DNA of 64,000 bases. Source: Desulfocurvus vexinensis DSM 17965. Its GTDB lineage: Bacteria; Desulfobacterota; Desulfovibrionia; Desulfovibrionales; Desulfovibrionaceae. This document shows positions 44,436 through 53,285 of this stretch, piece after piece. The stretch lies in assembly GCF_000519125.1 (NCBI RefSeq), contig NZ_JAEX01000010.1:1-64000 (forward strand), written 5' to 3'. Each line of letters begins with the position of its first letter. Position 1 is the stretch's first letter. The translations under genes were made by a program, and so were the position numbers. Under the pieces are notes generated by a model. It searched no databases. It was not told where the DNA came from and saw nothing but the letters and a program-made list of their open reading frames with translations.

Positions 44436-46892
44436 ATGGACAGGCCGTCCCTGCGTGCCGACCTGCACGTCCACTCCAAGCACTCCAAGCGGCCCTCGGA
44501 GTGGATCCTCCAGAAAATCGGCACCGCCGAAAGCTACACCGAGCCCCTGCGGCTGTACGAGACCGCCCGCCGCCGGGGCATGGACCTGGTGACCATCACC
44601 GACCACAACACCCTGGCCGGCAGCCTGGACATCGCCCACCTGCCCCACACCTTCGTCAGCGAAGAGATCACCACCTACCTGCCCGACAACGGCTGCAAGC
44701 TGCACGTGCTGGCCTGGGACCTCACCGAGGCCCAGCACGACGACATCACCCGCGTGCGCGACAACGTGTACGAGCTGGTGGACTACCTGCTGGCCCAGGC
44801 CGTGCCCCACGCCCTGGCCCACCCCATGTTCGACATGAACCTGCGCCTGACGCCGGACAGCTTCGAGAAGCTGCTTTTGCTGTTTCGCAACTTCGAGCTC
44901 AACGGCTCGCGCGACCAGTCGCAAAACGAGGTGCTGCGCGCCATCCTGGCCGGGCTGACCCCGGACGACATGGACTACCTGGCCGAGCGCCACGGCCTGG
45001 CCCCGCGCATGGCCGAGCCCTGGCGCAAGAACCTGACCAGCGGCAGCGACGACCACTCCGGGCTGAACATCGCCCGCAGCCACACCCTGGTCCTGGGCGT
45101 GGACGACCCCGCCGACCCGGCGGCCTTCCTGGCGGGGCTGGAGGCCGGGGCGGCCCGGCCCGTGCAGATTGCGGCCACCCCGGCGACCATGGCCCACAAC
45201 CTCTATTCCATCGCCTACCAATTCTACAAGGACCGCCTGGGCCTGGCGCGCTTCCTCTCGCGCGACCTGGTGCTGCGCCATGTGGACCAGGCCCTGACCC
45301 TGACCCCGCCCGGGCCCGGCAACGGGCTGGTGGCGCGGCTGCATAACCTGGTGGGCGGGCTGCGCGCGGCCTCGCTGCGCAAGTCGCGGCCCACGGCCCT
45401 GCCCAGCGTGGTCCAAAAGGAGGCCCTGGCGCTGATCAGCAACAACCCGACCCTGGTGGCCGGGCTGCAAGGCAGCCAGGACGAGCCCTGGAAGGCGGAA
45501 AAGGGCTGGTTCGAATTCGTGGACCGCGCCTCGGAAAAGGTGCTCACGCACTTCGCGGACACCATCCTGCGCAGCGTGGCCGACGGCAACCTCTTCGACG
45601 TGTTCAAGGCCATCGGCTCGGCGGGCTCGTCGTACATCCTGCTGGCGCCCTACGCCGTGGCCTACTCGCTGTTCACCAAGGACCGCCGCTTCTGCCGCAC
45701 GGTGCAGGGGCGCTTCGCGGCGCGCAAGGGCCGCCCGGCCCCGCCCGCGCGCCTGGCCGTGGCCCATTTCACCGACTCCTTCGGCGAGCTCAACGGCACC
45801 TCGGCCAGCCTGGCCCGCCAGCTCGACTCCGCCCGGGCCCACGGCAAGGACCTGACCGTGGTCACCTGCGCCCCGCAGGCCGAGGGCGCGCAGGCCCCCG
45901 GGGTGCGCGCCTTCGCGCCCATCGGCGCCTTCGAGCTGCCCGAGTACCCGGGCCTGGTGCTCAACTACCCGCCGCTGCTCAAGATGCTCGACTGGTGCTA
46001 CGAGCGCGGGATCACGCACATCCACGCCGCCACCCCCGGGCCCGTGGGCCTGGCCGGGCTGGCCGTGGCGCGCATCCTGGGTCTGCCGCTGCACGCCACC
46101 TACCACACCGACTTCCCGGCCTACGCGGGCGCCCTCACGGGCGATGCGGCCATGGAGGAAGGCGCCTGGCGCTACCTGTCGTGGTTCATGGGCCAGTGCG
46201 ACATGGTGGACGCGCCCTCGGCTCCGGTGGCCGCCGGGCTGGCCGCCCACGGCGTGCCTGCGGCCCGGGTGCGCGTGGCGCCCCGGGGGGTGGACGTGGC
46301 CCTGTTCCGCCCCGAACGGCGCAACGGCTTTCTGCGCAAGGGCTTCGGCGTGGCCGACGAGGCCGTGAAGCTGCTCTTCGTGGGCCGCGTGAGCCGCGAG
46401 AAGAACCTGCCCATGCTGGCCGGGATCTTCCGCCAGCTGTGCGCCCAGCGCCCGGGGGCGCATCTGGTGGTGGTGGGCGGCGGACCGTACCTGGAGGAGA
46501 TGCGCGCCGAGCTGGCGGGCTACCCCGCCACCTTCACCGGCCCGCTGTACGGGCAGGACCTGGCCGCGGCCTACGCCTCGTCCGACGTGTTCGTGTTCCC
46601 CTCGGTGCGCGACACCTGCGGCAACGCCGTGCTGGAGGCCCTGGCCTCGGGGCTGCCGGTGGTGGTCACCGACCAGGGCGGCCCCCAGGAGCACGTGCAG
46701 CCCGGGCGCACCGGGCTGGTGGTGCCTGGCGGCGACCCGCGCCACTTCCTGCGCGCCCTGGCCACCCTGCTGGACGACCCCGCGCGCCTGCCCGCCATGC
46801 GCCTGGCCGCGCGCGACTCCGTGCGCCACCGCTCCCTGGACAAGGCCTTCCTGGCCCAGTGGGCGGCCTACCGCGAAACCGCCCTGTCCTGA
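44436..46892 (+). CDS. PHP-domain and group 4 glycosyltransferase fusion protein
   Basis: This is an 818-residue fusion. Residues ~1-290 form a PHP metallo-phosphoesterase domain: LRADLHVHSKHSKRPSEW, TITDHNT, AHPMFDMN and SGSDDHSG carry the His/Asp metal ligands. Residues ~290-430 are a helical linker. From ~435 a GT-B glycosyltransferase follows: HFTDSFGELNGTSASLARQL, HIHAATPGPVGLAG, LHATYHTDFPAY, APRGVDVALFRPERR, LLFVGRVSREKNLP, and FPSVRDTCGNAVLEALASGLPVVV with the sugar-nucleotide-binding Glu. It may transfer a sugar and remove a phosphate on a lipid or polysaccharide. The donor is unknown. CGGAGG precedes the ATG. The lipid acyltransferase fusion follows by 142 bases. Confidence 0.9.
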   Translation: MDRPSLRADLHVHSKHSKRPSEWILQKIGTAESYTEPLRLYETARRRGMDLVTITDHNTLAGSLDIAHLPHTFVSEEITTYLPDNGCKLHVLAWDLTEAQHDDITRVRDNVYELVDYLLAQAVPHALAHPMFDMNLRLTPDSFEKLLLLFRNFELNGSRDQSQNEVLRAILAGLTPDDMDYLAERHGLAPRMAEPWRKNLTSGSDDHSGLNIARSHTLVLGVDDPADPAAFLAGLEAGAARPVQIAATPATMAHNLYSIAYQFYKDRLGLARFLSRDLVLRHVDQALTLTPPGPGNGLVARLHNLVGGLRAASLRKSRPTALPSVVQKEALALISNNPTLVAGLQGSQDEPWKAEKGWFEFVDRASEKVLTHFADTILRSVADGNLFDVFKAIGSAGSSYILLAPYAVAYSLFTKDRRFCRTVQGRFAARKGRPAPPARLAVAHFTDSFGELNGTSASLARQLDSARAHGKDLTVVTCAPQAEGAQAPGVRAFAPIGAFELPEYPGLVLNYPPLLKMLDWCYERGITHIHAATPGPVGLAGLAVARILGLPLHATYHTDFPAYAGALTGDAAMEEGAWRYLSWFMGQCDMVDAPSAPVAAGLAAHGVPAARVRVAPRGVDVALFRPERRNGFLRKGFGVADEAVKLLFVGRVSREKNLPMLAGIFRQLCAQRPGAHLVVVGGGPYLEEMRAELAGYPATFTGPLYGQDLAAAYASSDVFVFPSVRDTCGNAVLEALASGLPVVVTDQGGPQEHVQPGRTGLVVPGGDPRHFLRALATLLDDPARLPAMRLAARDSVRHRSLDKAFLAQWAAYRETALS

Positions 46893-47034
46893 AGCCCCCG
46901 GCCGCAGCCTGCGGCGCACCCGTCGCCAAAATGCAACCGCGCCGCCGCCCGGCGGACACGCGCCCCGGGTAGGGTATTCCAACCCTTTTCCGGCGCGGCC
47001 CATCCGCGCCGCGCAGCCCGCACCCGGAGGTCGC

Positions 47035-48867
47035 ATGCAGCACGCACAGGCCCAGCCCCCCTTCGTCCTGGATCTGCCCCTGAACCGGCCCCTGCGGGCC
47101 ATGGTCGGCAAACCCCTGGAAAAAATGCTCTGCCTGCCGACCCTCAACTCGCTGTACGCGCGTATCGGCGGACGCGAGGCCGAGGGCTTCCCCGGGCGCG
47201 TGCTGGACCTGCTCGGCGTCGCCGTGGACGCGCCCGAGGCCGATCTGGCGCGCATCCCGGCCACGGGCCCGGCGGTGGTGGTGGCCAACCATCCCTTCGG
47301 GGCCATCGAGGGCGTGGTGCTGCTCCAGGCGCTGCTGCGCGTGCGCCCCGACGTGAAGATCATGGCCAATTCGCTGCTGGCCCTGGTGCCCGAGCTGCGC
47401 GGGCACCTGATTACCGTGGACCCCTTCGGCTCGCGCGACGCCGCGCGGCGCAACATCGCCCCGCTCAAGGAGGCCATCCGCTGGGCGCGCGGCGGCGGGC
47501 TGCTGGCCGTGTTCCCGGCGGGCGAGGTCTCCTCGCTGCAACTGCGCAAGCGCGCCGTGACCGACCCCGACTGGAGCCCCACCGTGGGCCGCATCATCCG
47601 CATTTCCGGCGCCCCGGCGGTGCCCGTGTACTTCGACGGGGCCAACGGCCCGCTGTTCCACCTCATGGGCCTGATCCACCCGCGCCTGCGCACGGTCATG
47701 CTGCCGCGCGAGCTGCTCAACAAACGCAGCCGCACCGTGCGCCTGGGCGTGGGCCGCCCGGTGCCCGCCCAGAAGATCGCCCGCTTCGCCTCCGACGAGC
47801 AGTTGACCCAGTACCTGCGCCTGCGCACCTATGTGCTCGGCCAGCGCTGCCGCCGCGACCAGGGCCCGGCGGGCGTCCTGCGCGCCCTGGCCCCGCGCCC
47901 GGCGGCCCCCAGGGCCCTGCCCGCCCCGGCCATGACGCCCGTGGCCCCGCCCTGCGACCGCGCGGCCCTGGCCCGCGAGATCGCCGCCCAGCCCGCGCCC
48001 AATGTGCTGCTGGAGCAGGGCGACTACGTCATCGTCTGCGCCCAGGGCCGCTACCTGCCCACGGTGCTGCCCGAGCTGGGCCGCCTGCGCGAAATCGCCT
48101 TCCGCGAGGTGGGCGAGGGCACGGGCCGCGCCCGCGACATCGACCGCTACGACGACTACTACCACCACCTCGTGCTCTGGAACCGCGCCGCCCAGGAGAT
48201 CGTCGGCGCCTACCGCCTGGGCCGGGCCGATATCATCGCCGGGGGCTACGGGCCCGCCGGGCTGTACACCCACGCCCTGTTCGACTACGACCAGCGCTTC
48301 CTGGAGCGCATCAGCCCCGCCCTGGAACTGGGCCGGGCCTTCGTCACCGCCGAGTACCGCAAGAGCTACAACCCGCTGCTGCTGCTGTGGAAGGGCATCG
48401 CCGCGTTCGTCAGCCGCGAGCGGCGCTACCGGCTGCTCTTCGGGCCGGTGTCCATCTCCAATGACTACCACCCCTGCTCCAAGCTGCTGATGATGCGCTT
48501 TCTGCGCGCCAACCACGCCCCCGAGGGCGGGCTGCACAAGCTCATCCGGCCCCGGACGCCCCCGCGCCTGCGCGCCCGGCGCCCCGGCGGCCTGGGCTTT
48601 GCGACCATCAACACCGTCTGCCCCGACATCGAGGACCTGGCCTCGGCCATCAGCGACATCGAGGCCGACGGCAAGGGCATCCCCGTGCTGCTGCGCCAGT
48701 ACCTGAAGCTCGGCGGCACGGTGCTGACCTTCAACCGCGACCCCGACTTCGGCGACGCCATCGACGGGCTGATGCTCGTGGACCTGGCACGCACTCCGGC
48801 CAAGACCCTGGAACGCTTCATGGGCCGTGACGAGGCGGCCATGTTCCTGGCAGCCCACGGCCAGTAA
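47035..48867 (+). CDS. PlsC-like acyltransferase fused to GNAT N-acyltransferase (ornithine-lipid synthase OlsF type)
   Basis: The 610-residue protein has an N-terminal lysophospholipid acyltransferase at ~60-270, with VVVANHPFGAIEGVVLL (NHPFGAxEG in place of HX4D, as in OlsF and related proteins) and GLLAVFPAGEVSSLQ. The C-terminal half is an OlsB/hemolysin-like GNAT N-acyltransferase: LREIAFREVGEGTGRARDIDRYD, IVGAYRLGRADII, and ALELGRAFVTAEYRKSYNPLLLLWKGI. Known OlsF proteins use the C-terminal half for amide and the N-terminal half for ester acylation of an amino acid. It probably makes a phosphorus-free aminolipid, useful under phosphate limitation. GGAGG precedes the ATG. Confidence 0.87.
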   Translation: MQHAQAQPPFVLDLPLNRPLRAMVGKPLEKMLCLPTLNSLYARIGGREAEGFPGRVLDLLGVAVDAPEADLARIPATGPAVVVANHPFGAIEGVVLLQALLRVRPDVKIMANSLLALVPELRGHLITVDPFGSRDAARRNIAPLKEAIRWARGGGLLAVFPAGEVSSLQLRKRAVTDPDWSPTVGRIIRISGAPAVPVYFDGANGPLFHLMGLIHPRLRTVMLPRELLNKRSRTVRLGVGRPVPAQKIARFASDEQLTQYLRLRTYVLGQRCRRDQGPAGVLRALAPRPAAPRALPAPAMTPVAPPCDRAALAREIAAQPAPNVLLEQGDYVIVCAQGRYLPTVLPELGRLREIAFREVGEGTGRARDIDRYDDYYHHLVLWNRAAQEIVGAYRLGRADIIAGGYGPAGLYTHALFDYDQRFLERISPALELGRAFVTAEYRKSYNPLLLLWKGIAAFVSRERRYRLLFGPVSISNDYHPCSKLLMMRFLRANHAPEGGLHKLIRPRTPPRLRARRPGGLGFATINTVCPDIEDLASAISDIEADGKGIPVLLRQYLKLGGTVLTFNRDPDFGDAIDGLMLVDLARTPAKTLERFMGRDEAAMFLAAHGQ

Positions 48868-48894
48868 GGGCTGATAAGCATTTTGCACGCGCAA

Positions 48895-48924
48895 GGGCCC
48901 GGCCTCCCCTGGGAGGCCGGGCCC
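48895..48924. terminator. Hairpin between convergent acyltransferase and REC-HD genes
   Basis: GGGCCCGGCCTCCC (48895-48908) and GGGAGGCCGGGCCC (48911-48924) are perfect complements two bases apart. It lies 28 bases past the acyltransferase stop. There is no adjacent T-run, so it may work as a GC-clamp terminator for both sides. Confidence 0.6.
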
Positions 48925-49014
48925 TGGTGCGTCCGCGCGCAGGCGCGCGCAGCATGATGAAAAACAACCGGGGCGCCAGGCCTTGCGTGCCCGCGCACAG
49001 GACGCGTGGGCCCC

Positions 49015-50175
49015 TCAGTTGCGCCGCACGCTCCCCTTGGCCCCGCCCCGGGGGCCGCCCTTGGCCGCAGGCGGCGCCAGCACCAGCAGCGGCTCGCGCA
49101 GGCCCAGGGCCTCGGGGAAGGCCGTGAGCCGCGCCAGGGAGGCGGCGCTGATCCGCTGGCCGCGCAGCAGCAGCTTGACGCCCCCCGCGTTGACCAGATC
49201 CTCGGCCATGACCATGCCCTCGCGCAGTTCGGCCAGCCCGACCTTGCGCACCGGCACGGGCTCGGGCTTGTAGACCACGCGCAGCATGGCCTCCACCACA
49301 GCCTGGTCGTAGGCCTTGGCCTTGCCGCGCATGGATTCCAGGACCTTCACGGGATCGACCCCCCGGGCCTCCATGCGGTCCAGATCCAGGGCGATCCGCA
49401 GGATGCGCGCCTCCAGGGGCTGGGCGTCGTGCAGGGGCGCGTTCTGGTAGCGGATGATGCGCGCCACGGGCACGAGCTGGTCCACGTTGACCAGCAGGTT
49501 GGCCGCGATGCTGGGGTGCATGCCGAAGATCTGCTGCTCCTCGGGGCTCAGGGGCTGGCCCTGGTTCATCTTGGCCACGATCTCCCCGGGCAGGGCCACG
49601 CAGCCGATGTGCGACAGGGTCACGGCCAGCTCCAGGCGCGACAGGGGCTGCACGCCCAGGGCCCGGCCCGTGGCCAGCACCCGCTCGCGGATGCGCCGGG
49701 AGTAGCTCAGGGCCTCGGGGTTGACCAGCTCCAGGATGTCCACCAGGATCTTGACCCCGCCCAGCAGGCGCAGCCGGGTGGCCTTGCGCTCGCGCACGTC
49801 GGCGGCGTGGGCGCGCAGGGCGTCGCCCAGCAGGGGCAAAAGCTCCGCCGGGGGGCAGGGCTTGGCCAGATAGCGCCAGACCCGGCCCCGGTTGACGGCG
49901 GCCACGGCGTCGGCCTGGGCCGTGCTGGCCGTAAGCACCACGCGGATGGTGCTGGGGGCGTGCTGCTGCAGCTCTTCCAGCAGGGCGAAGGCGTCGGCGC
50001 CGCCAAGGCCCAGCTCGACCACCACCACCCCCACGCCGTGCTTGCCCTGCAGCAGGCCGCGCGCCTGGGCGTAGTCCGGGCAATGGGCCAGGCGCACCCC
50101 GGCGGGCAGGCCAGGGGTCAGGGCGGCCAGGGCGGTCGCGTCGCGGTCGATGAACAGGATGGTCGTTTCGCTCAT
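49015..50175 (-). CDS. Receiver-HD protein with both catalytic sites degenerate
   Basis: The 386-residue protein has a REC domain (~1-125) and an HD-like helical domain (~150-300), with ~85 residues after it. In REC, the phospho-Asp position is Glu54 (VVVELGLGG), while Thr82 and Lys105 (LAKP) remain. In the HD part, the expected LHDIGK reads LSHIGCVALP (186-195), so the metal-binding HD pair is lost, though HPSIAANLL remains. It therefore looks like a permanently 'on' or signal-blind scaffold, not a phosphodiesterase. The FapA-type gene is 20 bases upstream in the same leftward operon, so the two proteins may act together. Confidence 0.82.
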   Translation of the reverse strand: MSETTILFIDRDATALAALTPGLPAGVRLAHCPDYAQARGLLQGKHGVGVVVVELGLGGADAFALLEELQQHAPSTIRVVLTASTAQADAVAAVNRGRVWRYLAKPCPPAELLPLLGDALRAHAADVRERKATRLRLLGGVKILVDILELVNPEALSYSRRIRERVLATGRALGVQPLSRLELAVTLSHIGCVALPGEIVAKMNQGQPLSPEEQQIFGMHPSIAANLLVNVDQLVPVARIIRYQNAPLHDAQPLEARILRIALDLDRMEARGVDPVKVLESMRGKAKAYDQAVVEAMLRVVYKPEPVPVRKVGLAELREGMVMAEDLVNAGGVKLLLRGQRISAASLARLTAFPEALGLREPLLVLAPPAAKGGPRGGAKGSVRRN

Positions 50176-50195
50176 GGCACCCGTTTCCCCGGTCT

Positions 50196-51818
50196 CTACT
50201 CCATGACGATCGTGCGCGTATCGAGGTCGCGGCGGAAGCGCGCGGCCTCCAGGTCGGTGGTCACGGACAGGCGCTTGCCCATGATGATCACCTCCACGCC
50301 GCTGAAGACCCGCCGCAGGGCCCGCACATGCAGCGCGGCCAGCCGCTCACGCAGGACCTGGCGCTGCTCGAGGATGCGCACGTCCAGGGCGCGGACCTCG
50401 CCCTGAAGCTTGCCCCGCGCCTTGATCAGCTCGGCCAGGATGCGCCGGTCCTCCTCCGGGGCGGCCATGAGGGTGGCGATGGCGTCCTCGTCGCCCAGGG
50501 CGGCGTCCATGCGCTCCAGCTCCTCGGTCAGCCCGCCGCGCTGTTCGATAAGCTCCTTCTCCTCGCTGTTGGAGGGCCGGATTTCCACGATGGTCGCGCT
50601 GCGGGCCTCGTTGCCCAGGGTCTGGGCCACGATGTTGCCGCCGCTGACGACATGCCCGCCGCGGATCATGCCCCGGGGGCCGAGCACGGTCACGTCGCCC
50701 CCGGCAGTGATCTGGCAGTGCGAGATCTCCAGCTGCGCGACCACGTCGCCCCCGGCCTCGACGATGGCGTTCTGGAAAAACTTGGCGGCCACGTTGCCCT
50801 CCGCCCGGATGCGGTTGCGCCCGTTCATGAGCACTCCGCCGGAGACCACCAGCCCGCCCGCCGTGATGTCGGCCTCCTCGATGAGCCCGTCCACGATGAC
50901 GTCGCCCTGGGCCTCGACGGTGCAGCCGCTGCGCACGGCGCCCTTGACGTGCACCCCGCCGTGCTGGGCGCGGATATTGCCCGTGCCCAGGTCCACGTCG
51001 CCGTTGATCTCCAGCAGCTCGGAGACTTCCAGGGTGTTGTTGCGGAAGTGGAACACGCCCTTGGCCGCGGCGCTGAACACAGTCACGCCCTCGGGGCCCG
51101 GGGCGGCGACCACGTTCTTGCCGATGCGCACCTTGGCCTCTTTGGGCTCGCGCGGGGTCACGGTCTCGCCGAAGATGTCGAAGCCCGGGGTGCCGGGCAG
51201 AGGCGGATGCAGCTCGGCCAGCGGGTCACCCGGGCTCACGAAGTGCAAGCCGCCGCGCTCGCGGTAGTCCATGGACCCGTCCTCGCGCAGGGTGCCGACG
51301 CGCTGCTCCTCGCGCAGCAGCAGGTCCAGGTGGCCGTCGATGCCCGGCTCGGGAAACAGCCCGCGCAAAAGGGCCACGAACACGTAGCTCCCCGTGCGGC
51401 GGGCCTGCTCCAGGGCCTCGGCCAGGGGCTGCGGGTCCAGCTCCAGCCCGGCCAGGGCCTTGGGCATGCCCTCCATCAGCCGTTCCACGCTGATCTCCTG
51501 GCCCATGCAGTCCAGCTGATCCACCTCCAGGGTCAGGAGCATCCGGTCTTCGGAGATGTTCCAGGTGGGGGCCAGGTAGACCCCGTCTTCGGCCAGGTAG
51601 GCCTTGCCCCAGACCCGGGCGCGCAGTTCGCGGGTGGCGGGGTCGAACTCGCAGCCCTCGTGGCGGGTGGACACGGGCGGATAGGCCATCTCGGCCAGGC
51701 CTTCGGCGGCGCGCAGGTCCTCCTCGGAGCCCAGGGTGCCGAAGACCGCGCCAGGGGGGATGGGCCGCGTGAGATCGCAGTCCGTGCGCAGCAGACGTTG
51801 CAGCAGGTCGTTGTCCAT
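50196..51818 (-). CDS. FapA / DUF342 family protein
   Basis: The 540-residue FapA-type protein has a mixed N-terminal region (~1-250), then a beta-helix of short repeats: VEVSELLEINGDVDLGTG-like, VHVKGAVRSGCTVEAQGDVIV, DITAGGLVVSGGVLMNG, VVAQLEISHCQITAGGDVTVLG. A C-terminal coiled coil follows from EEKELIEQRGGLTEELERM. Relatives help control flagellar placement or polar proteins, but most are uncharacterised. The start is the ATG at 51816-51818, with GGAG three bases upstream; a longer open frame above it is not conserved-looking. It heads the operon with the REC-HD gene. Confidence 0.85.
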   Translation of the reverse strand: MDNDLLQRLLRTDCDLTRPIPPGAVFGTLGSEEDLRAAEGLAEMAYPPVSTRHEGCEFDPATRELRARVWGKAYLAEDGVYLAPTWNISEDRMLLTLEVDQLDCMGQEISVERLMEGMPKALAGLELDPQPLAEALEQARRTGSYVFVALLRGLFPEPGIDGHLDLLLREEQRVGTLREDGSMDYRERGGLHFVSPGDPLAELHPPLPGTPGFDIFGETVTPREPKEAKVRIGKNVVAAPGPEGVTVFSAAAKGVFHFRNNTLEVSELLEINGDVDLGTGNIRAQHGGVHVKGAVRSGCTVEAQGDVIVDGLIEEADITAGGLVVSGGVLMNGRNRIRAEGNVAAKFFQNAIVEAGGDVVAQLEISHCQITAGGDVTVLGPRGMIRGGHVVSGGNIVAQTLGNEARSATIVEIRPSNSEEKELIEQRGGLTEELERMDAALGDEDAIATLMAAPEEDRRILAELIKARGKLQGEVRALDVRILEQRQVLRERLAALHVRALRRVFSGVEVIIMGKRLSVTTDLEAARFRRDLDTRTIVME

Positions 51819-51920
51819 GGTCTCCGGAACTCGCGGCGTTGCCCCCGGCCCGGCGCCGGGGATATCTGCCAGCCTATCACGCGCCTCCGCCCGAGGCAAC
51901 GGCCAGGAGCCGCATTCGGG

Positions 51921-53285
51921 CTACAGGTCGTACTTTTTGAGCTTGTACTGGAGCAGCGACTTGGAGAGGCCCAGGGCCTCGGCGGCCTTGACCTTGACGA
52001 AGTCGTTGCGCGCCAGGGCGCGGCGCAACAGGGCGGCCTCGATCTTTTCCAGGGTGTCGGCCAGGTTCAGGCGCGCGGGCAAGAGGTCCACGGCGGACTT
52101 GAACTGCGACTCCTCGTCGCGCACCTCGGGGGGCAGGTCGTCCACGCCGATGGTCGTGCCTGCGGCCAGCACGGTGCAGCGCTCGATGACGTTCTGGAGC
52201 TGGCGGACGTTGCCGGGCCAGTCGTAGCCGTTCAGGTAGTCCAGGGCCTCGGGGGAGAACCCGGTGATGCGGCTGTGGTTCTCGCGCACGTACTTGTCCA
52301 GGAAATGGGCGGCCAGCAGGGGGATGTCCTCGCGGCGCTCGCGCAGGGGCGGCATCTGGATGGCCACCACGTTCAGGCGGTAGAAAAGGTCTTCGCGGAA
52401 ATCGCCCCGGTCCACGGCGGCGCGCAGGTCCACGTTGGTGGCGGCGACGATGCGGATGTCCACCTCCACCTCCTTGGTGCCGCCCACGCGCTCGAAGCGC
52501 CGCTCCTGGAGCACGCGCAGCAGCTTGACCTGGATGTCGGGGCCCAGCTCGCCGATCTCGTCCAAAAACAGCGTGCCCCCGGCGGCCAGCTCGAAGCGGC
52601 CCCGGCGGCTGGCCACGGCCCCGGTGAAGGAACCCTTCTCGTGGCCGAACAGCTCGGACTCCAGCACCCCCGGGCTCAGGGCCATGCAGTTCACCGAGAC
52701 GAAGGGTGCGTCCTTGCGCGGCGAGGCAAAATGGATGGCCCGGGCCACCAGCTCCTTGCCCGTGCCCGACTCGCCCTGGATGAGCACCGTGGAGCGGCTG
52801 GGCGCGGCCTTGTCCACCATCTCCAGCACCGTCCGCATGGCCTTGGAGCGCCCGATGATATTGTGCAGGCCGTAGCGTTCCTCCAGGTTCTCGCTCAACA
52901 GACGGTACTGGCGGCGCATGCGCGCCATTTCCACGGCCTTGGACAGCGACAGCAGCAACTGCTCGTTGGAGAAGGGCTTGGTGATGTAGTCGAAGGCGCC
53001 CAGGCGCATGGCCTCCACGGCGGATTCGATGCTGCCGAAGGCGGTCATGATCAGCACCGGGATGTGCGGATAGTTGGCGTGGACGTGCTCCAGCACGTCC
53101 TGCCCCGTGAGCTTGGGCATCTTCATGTCCGTGATGACCACGTCCACCTCGGATTCCTCCAGGTAGGCCAGGCCAAGCTCGGGATCGTGCAGGGCGGTGA
53201 CGGAGTACCCGGCGTCGGACAGCAGGGCGTCGAGGATGAGCAGGTAGTTGCGCTCGTCGTCCAGGACCAGGATGTTACTCGGCAT
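51921..53285 (-). CDS. NtrC-type sigma-54 activator, response regulator
   Basis: The 454-residue protein has REC (~1-120; LDDERN, VVITDMKMPKLTGQD with phospho-Asp, TKPF), a sigma-54 AAA+ domain (~140-375; GESGTGKELVARAIH, GSFTGA in place of GAFTGA, FLDEIGELGPDIQVKLLRVLQERRFERVGG, and PGNVRQLQNV), and a C-terminal Fis-type helix-turn-helix (KVKAAEALGLSKSLLQYKLKKYDL). The Ala-to-Ser change in the L1 loop that touches sigma-54 occurs in some active members. Its gene overlaps its kinase by 11 bases, forming a two-component pair. Its targets are not visible here, though sigma-54 promoters do occur in this window. Confidence 0.95.
   Translation of the reverse strand: MPSNILVLDDERNYLLILDALLSDAGYSVTALHDPELGLAYLEESEVDVVITDMKMPKLTGQDVLEHVHANYPHIPVLIMTAFGSIESAVEAMRLGAFDYITKPFSNEQLLLSLSKAVEMARMRRQYRLLSENLEERYGLHNIIGRSKAMRTVLEMVDKAAPSRSTVLIQGESGTGKELVARAIHFASPRKDAPFVSVNCMALSPGVLESELFGHEKGSFTGAVASRRGRFELAAGGTLFLDEIGELGPDIQVKLLRVLQERRFERVGGTKEVEVDIRIVAATNVDLRAAVDRGDFREDLFYRLNVVAIQMPPLRERREDIPLLAAHFLDKYVRENHSRITGFSPEALDYLNGYDWPGNVRQLQNVIERCTVLAAGTTIGVDDLPPEVRDEESQFKSAVDLLPARLNLADTLEKIEAALLRRALARNDFVKVKAAEALGLSKSLLQYKLKKYDL

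Noticed and set aside
41990-45346. A ~1100-residue plus-strand frame opposite the Lon-like protease
   Set aside because: It is a shadow frame caused by high third-position G+C; the minus-strand product has the catalytic Ser and Lys motifs.
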